Shown: in pieces, positions 45,515 to 54,841 of the stretch
How the letters are laid out: the number at the start of each line of letters is the position of its first letter
How positions within the stretch are numbered: position 1 is the first letter of the stretch
Assembly: GCA_034387635.1 (NCBI GenBank)
Contig: JAOANU010000007.1
Coordinates: forward strand, 806,001-870,000
Source of the DNA: Rhodosporidiobolus odoratus
Taxonomy: Eukaryota; Basidiomycota; Microbotryomycetes; Sporidiobolales; Sporidiobolaceae
DNA: 64,000 nucleotides
Reading direction: 5' to 3'
Notes under the pieces: generated by a model
Seen by the model: only the letters and a program-made list of their open reading frames with translations
What the model was told of the DNA's origin: nothing
The model's database searches: none
Program-made: the position numbers and the translations under genes

Positions 45515-48500
45515 ATGCCCGACCTCGAACTCGTCAAGAACCTCCTTTACGGCATGGATGAGGAGCTCTCACGATACCTTCGACAGCACGAGATCCTGGT
45601 CGGTACTGTATTCCACGAGGACGACCGCGACGCCATCGGTTTAGGCGCCGCTACTCCTTCCCTCTCCGAAACACCCGCACCTACCACCGCATCCAATCTC
45701 ACCGTACGCGCCATCGACTACACTCGCTTCGACAGGAGTGCTCGAGACCAGTGGGCCGTTATAGCCGCTAGGAGAGCGGACGTCGCTCGGCAGGTCGGAA
45801 CGGCGAAGAAGACGGCTCAGTCAGGTGGCACCGGTAGGACCAGAGGTTCTTCCGCCTTACCCGTTCCCGCCTCCACTTCTACTCGCCCTACGACGCCATC
45901 GCCTGGTACTCCCACCTCCGCTGGGTCCGCCGCTCTCACCGTCCTCGAACGCTCTTACCTCAACGCGACCTTCGGCTGCACCAAATGCCGGAAGCCGTGG
46001 CAGAGTCACCGTGCGAGTAGCTGCACCGCCCCTATCTCACGCGACCGAGTCCCCGTTCCGCCCACGTTCAAGGTCGGCGACACTGTTCCTCCGCCCCCGG
46101 GTTTCGTTCCCTCATCTGAATCATACGTCCCCGCACCCTCGTCTACCCCCGCCACCGTGGGAACTACTGCCAACGTCGTCTCTGGGTTGCGAGGATTCTC
46201 GCTCCTGGACCAGGAAAGCGAAGCTGGGGTTAAGGAGTTGGATTGGTCTTCCGGCAATGAAAAGTGCGTCGAGCTCCACCTCCCCTCCCTTTCTATCCGG
46301 GCGGGCTTCCCGAATGCTACCGAAGTAGGCGAAGCACTTGCTGACTCTGGCTGTTCCTCCGTCTATATTTCAGATAGGATGGTTTCTAAGCTAGGGTTAG
46401 TTAAGCAGCAGCTGAAAAGGAGTAGAACGGCGAAGCTTGCAATCAAGGGAGGGTCTCCGCAGGACCTCGTTATCTCCCACTACGTACGAGTTCCGTTGAG
46501 AGTGGAGCACGGCTATTCCTTCGGATCGACGCTGCTCAAGGTCGCGCCGCTACAAGAACCTTACGACTTCATCCTCGGCAATCCCTTCTTGCAGCGCCAC
46601 CGCCTTTCGATCCATCTGCATCCTTCCCCTCGCCTAATACTCGCTGCGCACGACGGAAAACCCGAGCAAGACCTCCTCGAGGCAACCGCCCCTCATGGAC
46701 CGCCCACTCTCCTCGACTCTCTCCCTCTTCTAACCGATGGACGGCGGGAACAGCTCCAACAAGCGAGTATCCTCGCTCGGATTTCGGTACTGGAGGAGGC
46801 GGCTGAGAAGCAGAAGGAGGAAGAAGAGGAACGGAAACGCACGCAGGAGCTGAAGGACAAGTTGATGGAAGAATTCAAGGATCGGTTCCCCAACGGCATT
46901 CCCCCTCTATCCCAAGCCGATAAATCCTCCGTACGACACTTCATCAAGCTCGTCGAACCAAATAAGGTCCACAACCAACGGGGATTCCCGTCGCCGGCGC
47001 GATGGAACACGAAATGGAAGGCGCTCCTGGACAAGCACGTCGTCGCCGGTCGTCTTTGGCTCTCTCGGTCGCCGTTCGCTTCTCTGTCGTTCATACAGCC
47101 TAAGAAAGATCCGAACGCCGACCCTCGATGGCTCAACAATTACCGACGTCTTAACGCCAACACCGTCAAGGACAGGACGCCCCTTCCGGTTCCCGACAAG
47201 ATCCTTGCCCAAGGAGCCCAAGCCAAGTATTGGGCGAAGATCAATATGTCGGACGCTTTCTTCCAGACGTTGGTCAACGAAGAAGACATCCCCAAGACCG
47301 CTATCAAGACGCCGTGGGGACTTTACGAATGGGTCGTCATGCCTCAAGGTTTGTGCAACGCGCCAGCGACTCATCAACGTCGCATGAACGAGGCTCTCAC
47401 CAGTCAAATCGGACGTATATGTCATGCATTCGTGGACGACATCCTCATCTGGGCATCGAGTCTGGAGGAACACGAAGAAAACGTCCGCGAAGTCCTTTCC
47501 GCTCTGCGCTGCGCCGGTCTCTACTGCTCGCCAAAGAAGACCAACCTCGTCACCGTCGACACCGAGTTTCTCGGTCATCGTATCTCGCGTAACGGCATCG
47601 CTGCCGACCCGAACAAGATTGAACGTGTCGTCAACTGGCCGACTCCGACCACCGTCAAGCAACTACGCGGGTTCCTTGGACTCGTACAATACATGCGCAA
47701 GTTTATCGTAGGACTCGCTCAGCACACCGCAATCCTGACGCCGTTGACGAAGAAGGGGTTGGGCGATATTACGGAACTTTGGGGGGAAAAGGAGCAGACG
47801 GCTTTCGAGGAATCCAGGCGAGTCGTAACCTCTCTTCCTGTCTTACGTCCTGTGGATCATTCCGAGACTGCCGAGCCGATCTGGCTCATGACGGACGCCT
47901 CCAAGGTAGGAGTTGGAGCGGTACTCATGCAAGGTGCGGATTGGAAGACAGCGCATCCTTGCAGCTACTATTCGCGACAGTATATTCCTGCCGAGCGGAA
48001 CTACCCAACGCACGAGCAGGAATTGCTGGCGATAGTAGTTGCTCTGAAGGCTTGGCGGATTGAGCTCTTAGGGGAGCGTTTCACGGTCTTGACTGACCAC
48101 GATACGCTCCGACATTTCCGGACGCAACCTGACCTCTCCAAACGTCAAGCTCGATGGTCAGAAGTCCTTGCAGACTATGACTTCGAGACGGTATACGTTC
48201 CTGGGGAGCGGAACACGGTTGCGGACGGACTCAGTCGTTTTCCTTTCGCATCTGAGCAGGCGGAACCAGCATTGGCAGTAATGGGCCTCTCTGAGGTTTC
48301 CCTTAGCAAAGGAGTGCTCGAGGCAATTCGAGCAGGGTACAGGACGGATGGGGACTGCGAGCGAATGGCAGCGGTGAGCAAGACGAGCTCCCTGTTTCGC
48401 AAAGTCGCGGGTCTCCTATACACTGATGATGATAGGCTCGTTATTCCGGCTCATGCAGGTCTGCGGGAAACTCTTCTGCATGATGGGATGCCCATGACGC

Positions 48501-48523
48501 TGCCGGACATCTGGGGGCTCTGA
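45515..48523 (+). CDS. pol: Retrotransposon Gag C-terminus, protease, reverse transcriptase, RNase H
   Basis: About 1,000 codons in the same frame as the preceding gag part. In order: the end of capsid, a zinc-knuckle-like CTKCRKPWQSHRASSC with atypical spacing, the aspartic protease motif ADSGCSSVYIS (Asp at 46343), the reverse transcriptase with MPQGLCNAPATHQR and active site FVDDI (47429), and RNase H with LMTDASKVGVGA and YPTHEQELLAIV. The frame is lost near 48485, at the start of the integrase zinc-binding region, after which this ORF runs 11 residues to a stop. The ATG at 45515 is likely internal rather than a true start. Confidence 0.9.
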   Translation: MPDLELVKNLLYGMDEELSRYLRQHEILVGTVFHEDDRDAIGLGAATPSLSETPAPTTASNLTVRAIDYTRFDRSARDQWAVIAARRADVARQVGTAKKTAQSGGTGRTRGSSALPVPASTSTRPTTPSPGTPTSAGSAALTVLERSYLNATFGCTKCRKPWQSHRASSCTAPISRDRVPVPPTFKVGDTVPPPPGFVPSSESYVPAPSSTPATVGTTANVVSGLRGFSLLDQESEAGVKELDWSSGNEKCVELHLPSLSIRAGFPNATEVGEALADSGCSSVYISDRMVSKLGLVKQQLKRSRTAKLAIKGGSPQDLVISHYVRVPLRVEHGYSFGSTLLKVAPLQEPYDFILGNPFLQRHRLSIHLHPSPRLILAAHDGKPEQDLLEATAPHGPPTLLDSLPLLTDGRREQLQQASILARISVLEEAAEKQKEEEEERKRTQELKDKLMEEFKDRFPNGIPPLSQADKSSVRHFIKLVEPNKVHNQRGFPSPARWNTKWKALLDKHVVAGRLWLSRSPFASLSFIQPKKDPNADPRWLNNYRRLNANTVKDRTPLPVPDKILAQGAQAKYWAKINMSDAFFQTLVNEEDIPKTAIKTPWGLYEWVVMPQGLCNAPATHQRRMNEALTSQIGRICHAFVDDILIWASSLEEHEENVREVLSALRCAGLYCSPKKTNLVTVDTEFLGHRISRNGIAADPNKIERVVNWPTPTTVKQLRGFLGLVQYMRKFIVGLAQHTAILTPLTKKGLGDITELWGEKEQTAFEESRRVVTSLPVLRPVDHSETAEPIWLMTDASKVGVGAVLMQGADWKTAHPCSYYSRQYIPAERNYPTHEQELLAIVVALKAWRIELLGERFTVLTDHDTLRHFRTQPDLSKRQARWSEVLADYDFETVYVPGERNTVADGLSRFPFASEQAEPALAVMGLSEVSLSKGVLEAIRAGYRTDGDCERMAAVSKTSSLFRKVAGLLYTDDDRLVIPAHAGLRETLLHDGMPMTLPDIWGL

Positions 48524-48564
48524 AGACGTACGAAGCTTTATCACGCTCGTTCTACTGGCCGGGC

Positions 48565-49761
48565 ATGAGCCGGGAGGTAAAGAAGTACTGCAAGTCCTGC
48601 GATTCCTGTCAACGGATGAAGGCGGATACGCAGAAGGCGCAAGGCGCGCCTCACCCTCTCCCCATTCCCCCTTCTCTCTTCTCAGACGTTGCCCTCGATT
48701 TCGTCGGTCCGCTGCCTAAATCCCATGGGCATGACTACCTCCTCACAATCTCGGACCGGCTCTCTGGATACGTACGGTTGGTCCCGTGCTCGACGAAGGA
48801 CGACGCTCGCGCTGTCGCTTCCCACTTCCTCGAGCATTGGGTCCGGCTTTTTGGACAACCTGCGCGCATCGTCTCTGACCGGGACAAACTGTTTACCAGT
48901 CGGTTCTGGAAAGCGTTGCAGCGGGCAATGGGTACGAGGCTACAGATGTCTACTTCCTTCCACCCCGAAACGGATGGGCGCAGTGAACGAACTAACAAAA
49001 CGGTTGTCCAAGTATTACGAGGAATGGTATCGCGCAGGCAAACGGACTGGGCAGCTCATTTGGCTCTTACGGAGTACAACTTGAACTGTGCGGTAAATGT
49101 TGCAACAGGGAAATCCCCTTTTGAGCTGGTGCTGGGGTTCACGCCGCGCATTTTACCGCTCCCAGGAAACCTCGAGGTTGTCCCTTCCGTGGAGGAAGTA
49201 CTGTCGGGTCGAGCCGCTGCGCTCAAGGAGGCGCAGGACACGCTTCGCTGGGCGAAGACGCAACAAGCGGAACAAACAGCTGCACGGAGGCGTAAGGAGG
49301 ACGTTTTTTCTGTTGGTGACCTTGTGCTTGTATCCAGCAGGGATCGTCGTCAACCCTTCAAGGCTTCGGGTGACAAATCCCTTCGTTCAGCCAAACTCTT
49401 CCCCCGCTACGACGGCCCCTACCCTGTCGTCGCTGCTTTCCCTGAACAATCCCTCTACCACCTCCAACTCGGCGCCGACGATCACTCTTTCCCCAAGTTC
49501 CATGTTTCTAAACTGCGACGTTACACCTCCAATGATCCTTCTTCCTATCCGTCTCGCACACCGCCCCGCCCCGAAGCTATCAAGGTTGACGGAGTTGAAG
49601 AATTTGTGGTTGAGAAGGTAGTGGATGAGCGGAAGCGACGGGGGAAGTGGGAGTACTTGGTCAAGTGGGAAGGATATGCGGATGCGGAGAATACTTGGGA
49701 ACCGGAGGACGGACTCGTGGAGACGGAGGCGCTGGAATTGTGGAGGAAAAGGGAGGTTTGA
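48565..49761 (+). CDS. Retrotransposon integrase with C-terminal chromodomain
   Basis: The frame is open from just after the break near 48485. The Cys pair of the HHCC finger is in YCKSCDSCQRMK. The catalytic triad is Asp 48697, Asp 48877 (VSDRDKLF) and Glu 48985, with exactly 35 residues between the second and third. A GPY/F-type segment (RYDGPYPVVAAF) follows. The end is a chromodomain (FVVEKVVDERKRRGKWEYLV then KWEGYADAENTWEPEDGL) with the aromatic residues that can read methylated histone H3. The chromodomain could bias insertion toward heterochromatin, although this copy sits in a gene-rich area. Confidence 0.92.
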   Translation: MSREVKKYCKSCDSCQRMKADTQKAQGAPHPLPIPPSLFSDVALDFVGPLPKSHGHDYLLTISDRLSGYVRLVPCSTKDDARAVASHFLEHWVRLFGQPARIVSDRDKLFTSRFWKALQRAMGTRLQMSTSFHPETDGRSERTNKTVVQVLRGMVSRRQTDWAAHLALTEYNLNCAVNVATGKSPFELVLGFTPRILPLPGNLEVVPSVEEVLSGRAAALKEAQDTLRWAKTQQAEQTAARRRKEDVFSVGDLVLVSSRDRRQPFKASGDKSLRSAKLFPRYDGPYPVVAAFPEQSLYHLQLGADDHSFPKFHVSKLRRYTSNDPSSYPSRTPPRPEAIKVDGVEEFVVEKVVDERKRRGKWEYLVKWEGYADAENTWEPEDGLVETEALELWRKREV

Positions 49762-49779
49762 GCTCGCGGGCTCGCTTCT

Positions 49780-49793
49780 AAAGGGGGGAGGGG
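49780..49793 (+). promoter_or_regulatory. Polypurine tract for plus-strand priming
   Basis: A run of 14 purines (AAAGGGGGGAGGGG) immediately precedes the 3' LTR, the usual plus-strand primer position. Confidence 0.85.
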
Positions 49794-50112
49794 TGTAAGG
49801 GAACGCTCCCTTACGACTACTTGGACGGCTAAGTTGTGCTACGCTCTAACGAGTTATGGCACGGGGGATCCGTTCCAAGGAGTTGAGGTTGAGTTGTTGT
49901 TGAATGTTGGATGATGAGGTTGGCTTCGAGCGCGAACTTGGCTTGCCTTCTTTCTCTACGCTCACGCTGAGTTAGATTGCTCGCCAGGTATGTTGCATCT
50001 CTCTAGTTTCTGTAGACGCTCACGCTGAGTTAGATTGCTCGCCAGTACAATCCTTTGGCCTTTCAATCTCTCTTCGTTCGAGCGAGTGAGGCGTCGAACA
50101 CGACGCCTTTCA
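49794..50112 (+). repeat. 3' LTR
   Basis: 319 nt, the same as the 5' LTR apart from one visible substitution near its end. It ends 42 nt before the ATG of paralog B, so LTR promoter or terminator signals now lie in that gene's 5' flank. Confidence 0.95.
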
Positions 50113-50117
50113 GGTTC
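50113..50117. repeat. Target-site duplication, right copy (GGTTC)
   Basis: Second copy of the 5-bp duplication generated by the insertion. Confidence 0.92.
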
Positions 50118-50154
50118 CTACCTTTGTCCTTTCTTCTTGTCCCACTTGCTCAAC

Positions 50155-51459
50155 ATGGCTTTGGAGATTCGTGCTGAGAAGATCTTAGTTGCCTGCCAAA
50201 AAATTACCCGCTGTGTCAATCAGTACAACATCCAGTATACACAGCATGTAATTGTTGCCTTTGGAGTTTGTTTTGCTCCTGCTTCAGATGGCGCCTTTGC
50301 GAAGCAACAGTTGACACATGCTTTCTCCACAGGATGGCTTGGCATTCTAGCCCACCCCAATCGTGTGAAAAGCCTAGTTCCTGACCCTCAAATCCGGCAA
50401 ATCTGCAATGTTCTGGGACACATGATGGTCGACCTGGACCAATATGTAAGCAGTTGGGATAGCCAAATAACACTAAAGCTCCAGCTTACTCTGGTTCTCC
50501 TGGATGTGCTTTCCACACAGACACTACGGGTAGTTGTGGCCTCTGCCGGATCACATCTACGTGATCATTTCTTTCACAACCTTGAGCTTCATCTCTTTGA
50601 CGATATGGAGATGAGCTTTGCTTCGTACTGAGTCATGTACTGAGATACCCTCCTAACATCCCTCACAGCCATTAGGACTTCTTAAGCAGGCCACGATCGC
50701 AAGATACAAAGTGGGTGATTCTTGCTGATTAGCTGATGTCAGACTTACCTGCCTTGTGACCTTGTGCAGCCGCATTGCAGGGCTTCACTTGCCCATCTGT
50801 GTCCACTTCCAGCTTCCTGGAAGGTGCACACATTCCCCGAGATTTCCACCAGCTTGGCCTGCCAGTCAACATTTCCCTCACTGTCATGTCAGCCACGACA
50901 CTCATTCACGACATGAATGAACGCATCATCAAGCACCCCCTGAAACCATATCACCCAGCGTGGTGTCACGAGTTGAGTCCAGCCGACTTTACGGCTTTTG
51001 TCGCGCTTGCGGTAACTCAAGCAAAACTCACCGAGCTGCCCATGCCAGCTTATACACAACTAGGACTAGGCAACCCTCAATGGACACCGCCTGCGGCAGG
51101 ACCACAGGCATATGAAGGTCTTGCAGTGACAGAATGGACTCAAGGGCAAGATGAGCTAAAGCAAATTCTCATGCACCTCTACGGCAAATACGGGAGGTCG
51201 CCCCTCGCCTCAACCGAAGCATGGTCAAGACTGCAGTGATCTTTGCACTCCATCTTGCACAGGCGCGTCACGCTGTGCTTTTCCAGCTTGATAGTCTTGT
51301 TTACTGATCCGCCTTTTCCTTCCCAGGTTGGCACATCTCACAAGGTGAGTTGAATATCTGCAGCTATGCCCCCACAGTACAATATGGTGGTGTTGATCAC
51401 GTTTCTTTGAACAGCCTGCCAAGCGCATGCTTTCAGAAGACGCCGAAGACAAATCGTAA
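50155..51459 (+). pseudogene. Paralog B of the gene at 42490, probably decaying
   Basis: The start MALEIRAEKILVACQKITRC aligns with paralog A, as do HVIVAFG, GWLGILAHPNRVKS, DFTAFVALAVTQAKL, YTQLGLGNPQW, QGQDELKQILMHL, MVKTAVIFALHLAQ and the last exon PAKRMLSEDAEDKS with a stop at 51459. Two differences point to decay. The exon 1 donor, GGCG|GTGCG in A, is GGAG|TTTG in B, so the usual phase-1 GT is missing; the frame stays open only if the intron is kept. Near 51190-51215 the frame shifts between HLYGKYG and MVKTAV. It could still be expressed with altered splicing, so the pseudogene call is moderate. The LTR lies 42 nt upstream. Confidence 0.55.
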
Positions 51460-51893
51460 GAAGACGCCAAAGACAATCCGTATGTGCCTCAGCCTCGCAG
51501 GAGAAGGGGGGTCAGATGTCCAGAGGATACAGAGATGCAAATGTAGGTATGAATGGCGTTGTAGGCTTAGGTGCTCTGTAGGGCACTGTGACTCAAGATA
51601 TGAGCAGAAAAGAACCCGCCCGCCTTTGTAGGGCCGAACAGCCTCCGTGCTCAATGCAGCGTCTGCACTCGGAGTCCACACTCTGCCTGTACTCCTGTCA
51701 TGGAGGCCTTGTAGTGCCTAGGCGAGGTGCCTAAAGTTTGGTGAACATAGCGCAAGCAGAGAAAAGTTAACCTTCTCAGTTTACCAAGCAATGTATCCCG
51801 GACTGCGGTGCTAGCGTTCGATGCGGATGCGCGGCAGCAAGCGTAGTACTGACACAACACAAAACGTTGTTCCGACCGCCTTGCACTTGAAGC
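51460..51893. other. Convergent intergenic region
   Basis: No gene is supported between the end of paralog B and the end of VMS1. Short similarities to VMS1's 3' UTR cannot be judged. Confidence 0.4.
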
Positions 51894-54723
51894 CTAACCT
51901 CCCAACCTCCTCAACCTAGCCTCGGCTGCCCTAGCCCTCTCCTCCCTCTCCACCCTCATCCTCTGTTCCTCACTAAGCCCCCCTCTCTCCCTAGCCGCCA
52001 CCTGCCCCTTCACAGCCCCTCCCAACCCCCCCAACCTCTGCGGTCCCACCCTCCCCTCCCTCCTCTTCTTCTCCTCCCTCTCCTCCCGTTCCCTCCTCTC
52101 CTTCGCCTCCTTCTCGTGCTCTTCCGCCTCCCGGATCCTATTTTCCTCCGCCTCCCTCGCCAACCGTTTCTCCCTCAACTTCGCCTTCTTCTCCGCTTCT
52201 TTCCGTTCCTTCTCCACCTCTTTGGCTTCGTCTAACCCACTGGGAACGTGAGCGGCTCCGAGCCAGTCGTGCCCTTCTGGGTGGGAGTAAGCCAGGAACC
52301 GGAATTGGTTTCGGGTGGAACGGGAAGGGGCGAGGTCATAAGGTGTTGCGCTGGAAATAGGGGCCGAAGGCGAAGACGAGGCGGCGGTGGAAAGAGAAGG
52401 GGAAGAGACGATGTCGCAAGCTTGAACAGTCGGGTCGGCGCGTTTGGTTTCGAGGAAATAGCGGACGATGAGAGGTTGATCCGCTGCTGAGGCGAGATGC
52501 AGCAGTGTCGGAGCGCGGGCGAACTCAGCACTTGAAGAAATGAGCCAGTCAGGTAGACTGCCCCAGGGTTTCTTCACTGCGTTGGGTCCCTCTACTTCGA
52601 CGATGGAAGTTTCGAGCCCGGACTCGAGTTCCGGTCCGTACTTGTCCAAGAAGCTCGTCAATGCCTCGAGCCTTCCTTTCTTGATCATGTCCACCAGACG
52701 CGTCCAGCGATCCCGTTCGAGCTCTTCCTGCTTCGTTAGCTTGGGGCCTTCGGGCTTGGCAGGCCTTTTCGGGGGCGGGGCTGAGGTCGCGGCGGGAGCG
52801 GGCGCAGGTCGGGGAGCAATCGAGGAGAGGTAATCGGCGTCGAGTTGAGCCAGGGCTTCGGCGGTTAGGTGGGTGGTCTTGACGCGGGTGAGCTCGAGGA
52901 AGGAACGGAGAAGCTCGGCGATAGTCTGCGCCCGTGACGCATGTCAGCTGTTTGTGAGCAGCAGGGCGAGGGGGAAAGGGACGTACGGGACGCCGAGTCG
53001 GGAACGTGAACCCCCTAATTTTCGGATTTCCCCTCTGCAGCACCGCGTCATCGTACCCGAAGAACGTCTTGTAATTATTCTTCGAGCAGCGAAGGAAAAC
53101 GAGCTCGGAAGAGTCGATGTCGGCTTGCCAAGAAGAGAGAAGTTGGCGGACTTCCTGCACAGCGCGAGGGCACGTCGGTGAGGCAGCATCAGTGTCGAAA
53201 GACTGAACGAATGCCGCTGGAGCAAAAAGAAGCGTACCTCGGTGAGGGCAGCTTCGTTATGCCGCCTGAGTTGCGCACCCATACTCTTCGCTTTACCATT
53301 AGCATTGTCGTTCGCTCCTTGTCCACCACCCTGCTTCCGGCGAGCTGCACGAGCGCGAGATAAACGATAACGTCAGCCCAGCGCACGAAAACGCGAGGGT
53401 GAAAGAGAGCCAGACGCACTGGTGTATCTATGGAATGTTTTCCTCTCCAAAACAACCACCTCCCTCTCCTTCTCCTTCCCTTTCCCCTTACCCACCATCC
53501 TCGGTCCCAACCTAACCACCATACCCGCAAAATGCCCGCCTCCAAACATCAATAACGTATACTTCCTCTCCTCACCTTCCCCCTCCTTCTCCTTCTCAGG
53601 AATCTGAAGCGCCTTGAGCTCAGCCAGCGCATCCTCCCCCTCAGTAGGAGAACTACGTTTCTCCCCTCCTACTTTGGGAAGAATTGCTCGGTACACCCCG
53701 TACTGCGTCGGTTCTCTCCCCTCCTCCTGCGGCGCTTCGAACCACAGCAGGGCGCTGCGAGGACCGGCTCCTCCTGCAGCGTAGTCGTCACCTTCTTCTT
53801 CTGCTGTGCCGCCACCGGACGGGGAGGTGACGGTGTGACGAGCGAGAAGGCGCGACAGGTCGTCTTTGTCGTTGTTGCCGCTGCCGGATACGAGAGAAGC
53901 AGAAGAAGAAGAAGCATCCGAGTCCGAGTCGGAAGACCCGGAGCCAGAGAGGGAGTCGGAGAGGTCTGGAGAAATGAGGAAGAGTCAGGACATGGTGTGC
54001 CACGAGACGAGAATGCGCGTGGCGTTGTGTTTGATGCGTCGGGGCGGGAACGGTCGCGGACGCTAAGGAGGGAACGCAGCTCGCGGCGGACGTCGGCCAG
54101 TTGGGTAGATCGCCGCGGGCGCTTTATACTGCCGCAGGCGCCAGCAGGAACCCTGCCTCACTCGCTCGCGCTCGCTCGGAGACAGCTCATCTGTCGCTGC
54201 TCGCACCTGACGACGCGGGGTGCTCCTCTCTCACGCACTCCACCTCTGGCGAAGTGGGCGACGCTCGTCGGCCCATATGTATTGGCCTCGCTCATCGCCT
54301 GCTGGCGCAGTCGACGATGCTCGGCGCCTGTACAGGCGCGTAAAAAGAGAAAAGTAAGGCGCACCCTGTATCCTCTGGTTAAACTCGTCCTCTCCTACGG
54401 GGGTCTTTTGACCCTTGAGCCTGAGTTTGACGTTGTAGCGGTACCAGTCTGTGCGGTAGTGTTGCCTCAAGGCTTGGATCGAGTCGAAGGAGGCGCCAGT
54501 GAGGGCGCATCGGTAAGCTGCTCCTGACTCTGCCTGTTGTTGAGCTTGATCTGCGTCTGATTGAGGTTCTTGAGTGAGGTCTGGGTGGGTATTAGGGCGT
54601 TGATTTGGGTGTAATGGATGAGATTGAGGAATGACGAGTTTCCTCGGAGTGAGGGTCGGTAAGAGACTGGGAGGGAGTTGAAGGGCGTAGAGACCCGAGT
54701 GAACTGCTCGGGGGGTTGACATG
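51894..54723 (-). CDS. VMS1: VMS1/ANKZF1 peptidyl-tRNA hydrolase of ribosome quality control
   Basis: The start at 54723 gives MSTPRAVHSGLYALQLPPSL. A zinc-finger-like segment (CALTGASFDSIQALRQHYRT then DWYRYNVKLRLKG) ends at an unusually long 399-nt intron (53966-54364). The VLRF1 domain follows with RSALLWFEAPQ, LLMFGGGHFAGMVVRL, KTFHRYT and the catalytic-glutamine loop (RRKQGGGQGANDNANGKA). It ends with the conserved LRRHNEAALTE and SSELVFLRCSKNNYKTFFG. Ankyrin-like helices (TLLHLASAADQPLIVRYFL), a long charged coiled coil and a C-terminal VCP-interacting motif (REERARAAEARLRR) complete the protein. Vms1 releases stalled nascent chains from 60S-tRNA complexes and works with Cdc48, also at mitochondria. 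Its promoter is shared with mitochondrial GatB. Confidence 0.93.
53966..54364 (-). mobile_element. Candidate introner-like element forming the long VMS1 intron
   Basis: This 399-nt intron is far longer than its neighbours. On the gene's sense strand it shares GCCGAGCATCGTCG (54312-54325), 39 nt from the donor, and a 66-nt block with two mismatches (54112-54177, core GGCAGGGTTCCTGCTGGCGC) with the 430-nt intron of the DUF1295 gene at 60802-61231. Order and orientation relative to transcription are the same in both. It also has a 16-nt palindrome (GCGCCTGTACAGGCGC) near its 5' end. Shared intron sequence in unrelated genes suggests mobile intron gain. Confidence 0.6.
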
Positions 54724-54841
54724 ATGCTGTAGACTGCTCTAGTAGGCAGGAATAAGCGTTGAATGTTGAGCGACAGTCGATCAAGAGGGAAACAAGAAAT
54801 CAATCGAATCCAGGGTTACAGTAGATTGAGATCGACTCAGC
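54724..54841. promoter_or_regulatory. Short bidirectional promoter of VMS1 and GatB
   Basis: Only 118 nt separate the two start codons, so both genes must share or overlap promoter elements. An alternative in-frame ATG for VMS1 lies upstream within it. Confidence 0.7.

Larger units (their letters stand above)
44574..50112 (+). mobile_element. Complete Ty3-type chromodomain LTR retrotransposon (chromovirus)
   Basis: A 5,539-nt element with 319-nt LTRs, each starting TGTAAGGGAA and ending CGCCTTTCA, flanked by GGTTC duplications. Order of domains is gag, protease, reverse transcriptase, RNase H, integrase and chromodomain, which defines the chromovirus branch of Ty3/Metaviridae in fungi. The LTRs differ at a single position seen by eye (A at 44865 versus G at 50085), so insertion is recent. 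Two lesions interrupt the coding region: an in-frame UGA after gag (45482-45484) and a frame change near 48485. It is probably non-autonomous in its present form unless the UGA is read through and other copies complement it. Confidence 0.95.
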
